From an uncultured bacterium (GTDB taxonomy: Bacteria; Cyanobacteriota; Vampirovibrionia; Gastranaerophilales; Gastranaerophilaceae), in the NCBI GenBank assembly GCA_949288725.1, contig CASELF010000080.1, positions 1-35,144 of the forward strand: a stretch of DNA of 35,144 nt. Direction: 5' to 3'. Shown here piece by piece: positions 6,892-13,695 of this stretch (position 1 is its first letter; each line of letters begins with the position of its first letter). The translations under genes and the position numbers were made by a program. The notes under the pieces were generated by a model. The model made no database searches, was not told the origin of the DNA, and saw only the letters and a list, made by a program, of their open reading frames with translations.

Positions 6892-8457
6892 ATGGATTTC
6901 ATTTTATATATTATATATTTTTATTTGATTATTTATACAATTTATATTTTCGTACTCTCTTTGAGAAACCTTAATGACAAACCTTTTTCAATAGAGAAAA
7001 AGTATTCAAAGTACGATGAATACAAGCGAAATTTTGCGGTTATTATTTATTCTCATAATCACAAAGATTGTCTTGCTGAGTTGATTGAAGAATTAAAAAT
7101 GCAGGATTATCCGTTGGCAAGTTTCAAGGTATATGCGATATTGGATGATTGCAATGACGGCTCAGAAAAAATGTTTGAGAATGATAAATTTGTATATGTA
7201 ATGAATATTCAAGAACACGGCTTGTTAGGCAAAAATCAGTCAATATCAATGCTTTTGGATAGTTTGAAAACTGATGAAACTATAGATGCTTATGTATTTA
7301 TAGACGGAACTCGCAAAATCGGTTCAAATTTTTTAACCCTTGCCAATGCTGCTTTGAACAAATCTAAGGCTGTTACCGGTGAAGTTAATGTCAATAGGAC
7401 AAATCTTGATATCGTTGATAAGATTAAGGCTGTTCATAAAAAATATATTGCCAATTTCTTCAAACAGTCAAGAACACTTTTGGGACTTGCTACAAGAGTT
7501 GATTCAGGGTTATTCATTGTTGAAAGATCTGTTATTGATGAACTTGAGCAAATTAATTTCAAAGATATAAATAGTGAGTTAGAATTTAGTCTTTTGCTTG
7601 CGCAGTCCGGACATAAGTGTATGTATAATCCTAATATTCAGTCTTATGTTTTGGGACAGGATTGCTCTTTTAAAAATCCAAGATTGAGTGTGCGTTTCAA
7701 ACTCTTGGCTAAAAGCTTGAAAAATATGAAATCTTTTAATTTGCCATTTATTGAATATGTTTTTTCATTACTTAACCCAAATTGCTGGACGATAATTTTG
7801 GCTTATTTGGTATTAATTTTGTATTCTTATAATTGCCAGTTTATTGTTAAGTGTAATGTTGTTATTTTTTCTGCAATATTATTACTTGCAGCATGTGGAA
7901 TTGGTTTGATAAATGCAAAATTGAATTTGAAGGAAATTGTTTTATTAATGCTTTATCCTGTTTATTCTCTTTGTCATATTATCAAAAATTTCCCGCCGGT
8001 CAGATTTATTATGAAAAAACTTGGTGCAAATACTGACAAAGATGCAGATAAACTTGTTATTGACGTATTTGTTCAAACTAAATATGGTGATAGGGCTTGT
8101 AAGTTGGAATTTATATCAACTGAAAGCGGGTTGTCTAAAATAAGATTTTTATATAAGAATAAAAAATATGTTACAGATTCACATTTAAGAATGATAGATG
8201 CGTTACAGCAATTGAAATCAAAAATGGAAGATTATGGTCTAATCTTGAAGATTTGCAGTTGTTGTAAGAATTTTACTTCTAAGGTTGATGGTTCAACAAA
8301 TATGCTAAGAGGCTTATGTAATAATGAATTTCCAAGCCCATTGTTGAATGAACCTCGTCAAACTTTGATATGGAATTCATGTTCAAGTTTTGAACCTGCA
8401 GAGGTAAATAATTATATTGAAGAACTTGCCAAAGAAGTTGAAAATCAGCAAGGTTAA
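6892..8457 (+). CDS. Membrane GT2 glycosyltransferase with Cys-rich C-terminal region
   Basis: 521 residues: an N-terminal membrane helix (about 3-23), a GT-A fold family 2 glycosyltransferase domain (about 45-280) with FAVIIYSHNHKDCL, ILDDCNDGS and VFIDGTRKIGSNF, then about three membrane helices (290-375), and a soluble tail (about 385-521). The layout resembles processive or membrane synthases (cellulose or hyaluronan synthase-like). The usual metal-binding DAD is changed to DGT and the ED-type acid-base motif is replaced by NSELEF, so activity is uncertain. The tail holds CSCCKNF, then a later GLCNNEF and another Cys, which looks like a metal- or disulfide-binding cluster; I do not recognise that domain. 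The downstream secreted-protein gene starts 25 bp later, so the two are probably co-transcribed. Confidence 0.8.
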   Translation: MDFILYIIYFYLIIYTIYIFVLSLRNLNDKPFSIEKKYSKYDEYKRNFAVIIYSHNHKDCLAELIEELKMQDYPLASFKVYAILDDCNDGSEKMFENDKFVYVMNIQEHGLLGKNQSISMLLDSLKTDETIDAYVFIDGTRKIGSNFLTLANAALNKSKAVTGEVNVNRTNLDIVDKIKAVHKKYIANFFKQSRTLLGLATRVDSGLFIVERSVIDELEQINFKDINSELEFSLLLAQSGHKCMYNPNIQSYVLGQDCSFKNPRLSVRFKLLAKSLKNMKSFNLPFIEYVFSLLNPNCWTIILAYLVLILYSYNCQFIVKCNVVIFSAILLLAACGIGLINAKLNLKEIVLLMLYPVYSLCHIIKNFPPVRFIMKKLGANTDKDADKLVIDVFVQTKYGDRACKLEFISTESGLSKIRFLYKNKKYVTDSHLRMIDALQQLKSKMEDYGLILKICSCCKNFTSKVDGSTNMLRGLCNNEFPSPLLNEPRQTLIWNSCSSFEPAEVNNYIEELAKEVENQQG

Positions 8458-8482
8458 ATTGTCTTTAGCGGAGGTTAAAGGT

Positions 8483-9640
8483 ATGAAAAAGTATATAAGT
8501 ATAACAATTATATTATCTATGTTGATGCTTTCTTCGCTTCCTGTTGAGGCAAATGAGCCGTTAAAAGGTTCTGTTACCGAAACTAATGAATTTAAACAGA
8601 TGGAAAGTGATATTTTTACCGGCAAAGTTGAAACTTTAAATCGAAAAGAAATCATTAATATGACGGTTTCTCAGGTTTTGGATTCTTCATACTCAATGGA
8701 AGGTGATGAGTTCTTTGCAGAAGTTACAGATGATGTGTATGGAGATGAAGGAATTATTATTCCAAAAGGTACTTACGCTCATGGGAAATTGACAAATACA
8801 ACTGCTCCTGGACGTATGGGCAAAGAAGCAACAATGGATTTAAGTTTTGATTATTTGGTTACTCCTGATGGCAGAGAAATTCCTATAGAGGGTAAAATGA
8901 CAACCAAACTTCATCCTGTTGTTGAGGGTGCAAAAATTGTTGCTCAAGATGTTGGTTATACAGTTGCAGGTGGTGCTGTTGGCGGTTTGATGGCATTGAA
9001 TTGGCTTGGACTTGGTGCTGCGATTGCATCTCAAGGTTATACGCTTGCCGGTGGTGCTGCACTTGGCGGTGTAGCAGGGCTTGGTGTTGCTTTGATTAGA
9101 AAAGGTAATCATGTTCTTATTGCGCCTGGAGATGAAATTAAGGTAAGAATTAATACTTCTTTGGACTTGCCTGTTTATAAAAAAGAAGCACTTCAACAAG
9201 AAGAAATTAAATATGATGGTTTGACAATAAGTATAAATGATGTAAAACATGAAAAAGATCCTTTTGGAGAGGCAAATACAATTACATTGACTGTTTTGAT
9301 TTCAAATATGTCAGACAAAACTCTGTCAGGCTTTGATATGGCTTTGGTAAATGATTATAATGCCAAATTCAGTCCTTCTATTTTTGGAAATACAAAATTG
9401 ATGTTCAGACAAATAAAACCGGGTGATAAATTAGTCGAACAGGTTTCATTTGCTGTAGATAATATAAATAGAAAGTATTGGCTGACTTTCTATGATAGAA
9501 AAAATAGTGAAATAATTTCAAAAATTTCTGTAGATAATGCGTATATGAATTTATCCCCAAAAGCCAAAAGAAAAAATGAAAGAGTAAGAAGACAGAAAAA
9601 TTATAAAAAAGAAATTGATTTATTAGATATGGATATTTAA
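8483..9640 (+). CDS. Secreted protein of unknown function with glycine-rich hydrophobic core
   Basis: 385 residues from the ATG at 8483, which has GGAGG about 8 nt upstream; an in-frame ATG at 8417 lies inside the preceding gene and lacks a signal peptide. The N-terminus is a clear Sec signal (MKKYISITIILSMLMLSSLP, cleavage likely near VEA-NE). Next come a beta-rich part with IIIPKGTYAHGKLT, which loosely recalls the 'IPKGT' strand of VirB10/TraB-like barrels, a Gly/Ala-rich hydrophobic region around residues 150-215 that could insert in a membrane, a second APGDEIKVRI strand region, and a beta-sandwich-like C-terminal third ending in a basic tail. It probably acts in the periplasm or cell envelope. 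The likely operon with the GT2 gene hints at an envelope-glycan role; that is inference. Confidence 0.7.
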   Translation: MKKYISITIILSMLMLSSLPVEANEPLKGSVTETNEFKQMESDIFTGKVETLNRKEIINMTVSQVLDSSYSMEGDEFFAEVTDDVYGDEGIIIPKGTYAHGKLTNTTAPGRMGKEATMDLSFDYLVTPDGREIPIEGKMTTKLHPVVEGAKIVAQDVGYTVAGGAVGGLMALNWLGLGAAIASQGYTLAGGAALGGVAGLGVALIRKGNHVLIAPGDEIKVRINTSLDLPVYKKEALQQEEIKYDGLTISINDVKHEKDPFGEANTITLTVLISNMSDKTLSGFDMALVNDYNAKFSPSIFGNTKLMFRQIKPGDKLVEQVSFAVDNINRKYWLTFYDRKNSEIISKISVDNAYMNLSPKAKRKNERVRRQKNYKKEIDLLDMDI

Positions 9641-9668
9641 TTTTGTGTTAAAATATACTTTACAACTA

Positions 9669-9696
9669 TTGAAAAATATTTATTTTGTGTTACACT
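9669..9696 (+). promoter_or_regulatory. Candidate promoter and operator of the BlaI-like operon
   Basis: TTGAAA (9669-9674) and TACACT (9691-9696) are 16 bp apart. The small palindrome GTGT-T-ACAC at 9687-9695 overlaps the -10 and may be an autoregulatory site. It does not have the TACA-N2-TGTA form seen at 287-296, so the link to the repressor is weak. Confidence 0.35.
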
Positions 9697-9725
9697 TATA
9701 GTAATTAGTACGTATGGAGGAATAT

Positions 9726-10070
9726 ATGAGTTGCGGATCTCTTGAAATTGAAATACTAAACACTTTTTGGAACTTTGCATCAGAAAATGAAGATGTTGAT
9801 ATATCTATTCAAGATGTAGTAGATGCGTTGTCAAAAAATGGTACAGAACGTGCTTATACAACAATTAAGACGGTAATGGATCGTCTTGTTTCAAAAAGCA
9901 TTTTAGTAAGATATAAGGTTGGTAAAAAGTTTTTTTATAAAACTACTATGGATAAACGAGAAATGGCTCTTGACATGTTGCATGAATTCACCGATAATTT
10001 CTTTGGTGGTAATATAGCAGAAATGGTTCACTTTGTAGAAAAAGAAACTGTTGAATTACTCGTAAAATAG
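9726..10070 (+). CDS. BlaI/MecI/CopY family transcriptional repressor
   Basis: 114 residues with a winged helix-turn-helix whose recognition region AYTTIKTVMDRLVSK (about 43-57) and wing VGKKFFYKTT match the penicillinase-repressor family, followed by a dimerisation helix region (FGGNIAEMVHFVEKE). Members bind TACA/TGTA dyads as dimers and are usually inactivated by cleavage triggered by a BlaR1/MecR1 membrane protease, or by copper in CopY. No such sensor is encoded nearby. I use the ATG at 9726, 5 nt after GGAGG; the ATG at 9714 overlaps that site. The next gene starts 9 bp after the stop, and a serpin-like gene follows, forming a three-gene operon. The target is unknown; the dyad at 285-298 is one candidate. 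Confidence 0.88.
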   Translation: MSCGSLEIEILNTFWNFASENEDVDISIQDVVDALSKNGTERAYTTIKTVMDRLVSKSILVRYKVGKKFFYKTTMDKREMALDMLHEFTDNFFGGNIAEMVHFVEKETVELLVK

Positions 10071-10079
10071 TAGATTATT

Positions 10080-10463
10080 ATGTCCGTAAATATTGAAGAT
10101 AGAGTCTTTGTAGCAAAATTATTGCGCAGTGTACGAATAGGAAACTGTTGCGTAAGAGAGGCCTTGTTGCAATATCCTAAGGATACTACTGATGAGAGTT
10201 TGATTGCTGTATATCAAGCATTGATTCATTATGAGGCTGATGAAGATTTGCGAAGGAGAGATGCTTTATATAAAGAAGAGCAGGATGATTATATAGAATT
10301 TCTTTCCTACATACTTGAAAAAGGTGAAGATTTGCCTCAGAATATAATAGACAATTACAAAAAATACCACGAAACGGCTCCAATATTACATAAGAGAGAT
10401 ATGAGAGGGTTTTTGAAGAGTTTTTTCAAGGTATTAAATATAGGAAGGAAAAAAGATAAATGA
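10080..10463 (+). CDS. Conserved-looking hypothetical protein (127 aa) in the repressor operon
   Basis: A helical, charged cytoplasmic protein without signal peptide or membrane span. It begins VFVAKLLRSVRIGNCCVREALLQYPKD and ends in a basic tail (NIGRKKDK). I recognise no domain. It sits between the BlaI-like repressor (9 bp gap) and the secreted serpin-like gene, whose ATG overlaps its TGA by 4 bases (ATGA), so translation of the three genes is probably coupled. Two adjacent Cys (N-C-C-V near residue 23) could be redox- or metal-sensitive, but that is speculation. Confidence 0.75.
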   Translation: MSVNIEDRVFVAKLLRSVRIGNCCVREALLQYPKDTTDESLIAVYQALIHYEADEDLRRRDALYKEEQDDYIEFLSYILEKGEDLPQNIIDNYKKYHETAPILHKRDMRGFLKSFFKVLNIGRKKDK

Positions 10464-11503
10464 TGAAACGTTTTATGATGAAGTTAGCGGTTGCATTGTT
10501 TACCGTGTTTATGCTACTGCAAGGAGTATCCGTACAGGCTGCAGACATTGAATTAGTTCCGGCTTTTTCATCTGTGTCAACTGCTTCAAATCGTGTTTGG
10601 GTAGGGACATTTCAATTGGTGTGGAACAAATTTTCTGAATCAGTAATAAAAGGACCGATTGTTTTTGAGGATTATGATTCTCCTGTTGCTCAGGCCTTAA
10701 ACGCTAAAGAATTTACAAAAGATGACTTAGACAGTTCTGCATATTATATCAAATACGGAACTGTTTCTCCAAAATTGAAACAGACAATTGAAAGCGGTAT
10801 CAAACGTAAGTTTAAAGAGAAAAGCGATATTTTAGATACGTTTGATTGGACACTTGATCCGAATAAATACATAGTTTATGCTATGTTGAAGAAGGATTTC
10901 AAATTTAAAAATGCATTTGATAAACTTCCGGAAGGTGGCTTTGGCAGTAATCCTGAACCTGTTAAATATTTTGGTATAAACAGTATCAGCAATAGTGAAT
11001 TGTATGATAATGTAGGTGTATTATTCTACAATTCTCCTTCTGATTATGCTGTAAAATTATATACAAAAGGTAAGGATGCTATTATTTTATACAGAACGAA
11101 TTCAGAAAAGACATTTGACAAATATTACAATGACATTATTCGTAAAACTCAAGGATACAATGGCTCGCCATTATTCCAATACAGAGATACTCTGTTAATT
11201 CCTGACTTGAATTTATATTTGGAAACAGGTTTTGAAGATGTTGAAGGTCACAAAATTAAGGGTACAGATGTTGTAATTGACAAAACTATTGAAACTGTTG
11301 ATTTCAAATTAAATAATGAAGGTGTAAAATTAAAGAGTGAAGCAGCCTTGATGGCAAGAACAACTTCATTTATACCTGCAACAGGCAGAGATTTCAATTT
11401 TAATGATACATTTGTTTTATTCTTGGTTGAGCAAGGAAAAACTGTTCCATATTATGCAATGAGAGTTAACGATGTAGAAACATTAAACAAAACAGGCAGA
11501 TAA
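10460..11503 (+). CDS. Secreted protein with serpin-like sequence pattern
   Basis: 347 residues with a strong signal peptide (MMKRFMMKLAVALFTVFMLL, cleavage likely at VQA-AD). The C-terminal two thirds follow the order of serpin core segments: YIVYAMLKKDFKFKNAFDKL (cf. the 'NAIYFKG W..F' strand), YAVKLYTKGKDAIILY, LLIPDLNLYLET (cf. 'LPKF..E'), VDFKLNNEGVKLKSEAALMA (cf. 'VNEEGTEAAAAT', the hinge), and FNFNDTFVLFLVEQGKTVP then YAMRV (cf. 'F.ADHPFLF.I....P.F.G.V'). Length is close to serpins (about 370-390) and the N-terminal helices are shortened. If correct it is a periplasmic or surface serine- or cysteine-protease inhibitor, or a non-inhibitory relative; the hinge KSEAALMA is less Ala/Gly-rich than in inhibitory members. 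The match is by eye and needs a profile search. A terminator follows. Confidence 0.55.
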   Translation: MMKRFMMKLAVALFTVFMLLQGVSVQAADIELVPAFSSVSTASNRVWVGTFQLVWNKFSESVIKGPIVFEDYDSPVAQALNAKEFTKDDLDSSAYYIKYGTVSPKLKQTIESGIKRKFKEKSDILDTFDWTLDPNKYIVYAMLKKDFKFKNAFDKLPEGGFGSNPEPVKYFGINSISNSELYDNVGVLFYNSPSDYAVKLYTKGKDAIILYRTNSEKTFDKYYNDIIRKTQGYNGSPLFQYRDTLLIPDLNLYLETGFEDVEGHKIKGTDVVIDKTIETVDFKLNNEGVKLKSEAALMARTTSFIPATGRDFNFNDTFVLFLVEQGKTVPYYAMRVNDVETLNKTGR

Positions 11504-11533
11504 TGGATTGAAAATTATAAAATAATGAAAAAC

Positions 11534-11568
11534 AGGCGGAGCGGATTTTAAAATCCGCTCCGCCTTTA
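11534..11568 (+). terminator. Terminator after the repressor/serpin-like operon
   Basis: A perfect 32-bp inverted repeat (16-nt arms, 11534-11549 and 11550-11565, with ttttaaaa at the centre) followed by TTTAATT. It closes the operon before the radA promoter. Confidence 0.85.
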
Positions 11569-11609
11569 ATTATCTTTAAAATTTTTTCGCTAAATCTAAT
11601 TTTCTCCTA

Positions 11610-11638
11610 TTGACCGAGGTATTATTAGAAACTATAAT
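11610..11638 (+). promoter_or_regulatory. radA promoter giving an apparently leaderless mRNA
   Basis: TTGACC (11610-11615), a 17-bp spacer and TATAAT (11633-11638) form a near-consensus promoter. The radA ATG begins 7 nt after the -10, where transcription should start, and there is no Shine-Dalgarno sequence. Confidence 0.7.
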
Positions 11639-11644
11639 CAATGT

Positions 11645-13015
11645 ATGGCAAAAGTTAAATCAAAATGGATATGTCAGCAATGCGGGTATGAATCAGCGGG
11701 TTATTTAGGCAAATGTCCTGAATGTGGTTCTTGGAGCAGTTTTGTTGAAGAAGTTCAAACAAATTTGAGGGCTCAAAATGTTTCTCCTCAAGGGATTGTT
11801 AATGATGCAAAGCCTGCATTGATAAAAGATATTCAAATAGGAAAAGAGGTTCGAGTAAGTACTAATATTTCTGAATTTGACAGAATTTTAGGAGGAGGAT
11901 TAGTTCAGGGGTCGTTGATACTGATAGCAGGTGATCCGGGTATTGGAAAGTCAACAATTTTATTGCAAACAAGTGGTGAACTTGCTAAAAACGGTCAGAA
12001 AATTCTTTATGTATCGGCTGAAGAATCAGCAAGTCAGTTGAAATTAAGAGCAAACAGGCTTGGAATTAATTCTGATAATTTATATATATACCCTCAAACC
12101 AATTTAGAAAGTGTAAGACAGCAAATTACGGAACTTCAACCGGATACTGTTGTGATAGATAGTATTCAGGCAATATATTCTCAAACTGTTGCAAGTTCAG
12201 CAGGGAGTGTTTCACAAATTCGTGAATGTTGTAATATTCTAATGCAAATTGCGAAATCTTTAAATATTACAGTAATTGTAATCGGACATGTTACAAAAGA
12301 CGGAAATATTGCAGGTCCTAAAATTTTGGAGCACATGGTTGATGCTGTTATATCTTTTGAGGGTGATAAATATAAATCTTATAGGATGCTGAGGGCATTG
12401 AAAAATCGTTTTGGAAACACTTCAGAAGTCGGAATATTTGAGATGCACGAAAAGGGGTTGGTGGAAGTTAAAAACCCTAATGAACTGTTTTTAAATGAAC
12501 GTTCACAAGATGCAATTCCAGGAAGTGCCATTATTGTCACTAATGAAGGAACAAGACCTTTGTTAGTTGAAATACAAGCGCTTGTCGGTACGACTCCATA
12601 TCCGACGCCAAGACGAGTTACAAATGGTGTTGATACCAGCAGATTATTGCAAATTCTTGCTGTATTAGAAAAAAGAGTTGGACTGAATTTATCAAAGCAA
12701 GATGTTTACGTCAATGTAATGGGTGGTTTGGAAATAGATGAGCCTAGTGCAGATTTGGGAATTGCTTTGGCTATTGCGACTTGTGCAAGAGATGTTGTTG
12801 TGGATTCTCAAACGGTCATTATTGGTGAAATAGGTTTGTCCGGTGAGATTCATCCTGTAAATAATCTTGATAAACGTTTGAATGAGGCTGTAATTTCAGG
12901 GTTCAAAAAGGCGATAGTCCCTTATGCAAATAGGAATGTTGAAAATGATAAGATTAAGGTTGTTCCTGTAAAACGTTTGATAGATGCAATTTCTGCTTGT
13001 ATTTCACCTGCGTAA
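11645..13015 (+). CDS. radA: DNA repair protein RadA (Sms)
   Basis: 456 residues, the usual RadA length. It has a four-Cys zinc finger (Cys10, 13, 24, 27), a RecA-like ATPase core with Walker A GDPGIGKST from about residue 96, the RadA-specific KNRFG motif at 253-257, and a C-terminal Lon-protease-like domain (GGLEIDEPSADLGIALAI) without the catalytic Ser-Lys pair. RadA is a DnaB-like helicase that drives branch migration of recombination intermediates. The promoter puts +1 at or next to the ATG, so translation appears leaderless. The cinA-type gene follows 96 bp later; the two are commonly near each other or recA in other bacteria. Confidence 0.97.
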   Translation: MAKVKSKWICQQCGYESAGYLGKCPECGSWSSFVEEVQTNLRAQNVSPQGIVNDAKPALIKDIQIGKEVRVSTNISEFDRILGGGLVQGSLILIAGDPGIGKSTILLQTSGELAKNGQKILYVSAEESASQLKLRANRLGINSDNLYIYPQTNLESVRQQITELQPDTVVIDSIQAIYSQTVASSAGSVSQIRECCNILMQIAKSLNITVIVIGHVTKDGNIAGPKILEHMVDAVISFEGDKYKSYRMLRALKNRFGNTSEVGIFEMHEKGLVEVKNPNELFLNERSQDAIPGSAIIVTNEGTRPLLVEIQALVGTTPYPTPRRVTNGVDTSRLLQILAVLEKRVGLNLSKQDVYVNVMGGLEIDEPSADLGIALAIATCARDVVVDSQTVIIGEIGLSGEIHPVNNLDKRLNEAVISGFKKAIVPYANRNVENDKIKVVPVKRLIDAISACISPA

Positions 13016-13111
13016 TTTTTCGCAAGATAAAATTCTACCAATGAGGAATTTATTTTGATGTTGTGTTGAATATAATAATGCTGTAATTGTGCATTAAAAG
13101 AGGGTAAGAAT

Positions 13112-13600
13112 ATGAAATTAGAAGAAGAACTTGGGAAATTCCTTATAGATAATAATTTAACTATAGCAACTGCCGAATCTTGTACAGGTGGACTTTTGAG
13201 TTCAAAATTGACTGATGTTTCAGGGAGTTCTGCGTATGTGAAACTTAATTTTGTAACTTACGCCAATGAAGCAAAACATGATATATTAGGTGTTAGTTGG
13301 GATATTTTAAATACCAAAGGGGCCGTAAGTGAAGAATGTGCTGAGGCAATGGCAAATGGGCTTTATGAAAAAACAGGTTGTGATATTGCATTATGTACAA
13401 CAGGTATTGCCGGACCAACTGGAGGAACAAAAGAAAAACCTGTCGGACTTGTTTATATTTCTGTCAGATATAAGTCTATAGTTACGGTAAAAGAGATTAA
13501 TTTATCTCCCAATATTGAACGTGTAAAAATGAAAGAAGAATTTGCAAATCAAGCATTAAAACTTGCGCTTTCGGTATTGAAAGAAAATCGTATATGTTAG
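13112..13600 (+). CDS. pncC: Nicotinamide-nucleotide amidase (CinA C-terminal domain, PncC type)
   Basis: 162 residues, only the CinA C-terminal domain and without the MoaB-like N-terminal half. Family motifs are TIATAESCTGGLLSSKLTDV near residue 17, the VTYANEAK segment, KGAVSEECAEAMA and TTGIAGPTGGTKEKPVGLVY. The enzyme deamidates NMN to nicotinate mononucleotide in the pyridine nucleotide salvage cycle in the cytoplasm. The ATG follows AGAGGG. It is oriented with radA and probably has its own promoter in the 96-bp gap. Some relatives are annotated ygaD or cinA. Confidence 0.92.
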   Translation: MKLEEELGKFLIDNNLTIATAESCTGGLLSSKLTDVSGSSAYVKLNFVTYANEAKHDILGVSWDILNTKGAVSEECAEAMANGLYEKTGCDIALCTTGIAGPTGGTKEKPVGLVYISVRYKSIVTVKEINLSPNIERVKMKEEFANQALKLALSVLKENRIC

Positions 13601-13695
13601 AATAATTTTTCTGTGAAGATATGTATCAAATTTATTAATTTTTGTCAATTATTCCTTTTTGATATGTTTTATATATATTGACGGGGAAAATTAAG

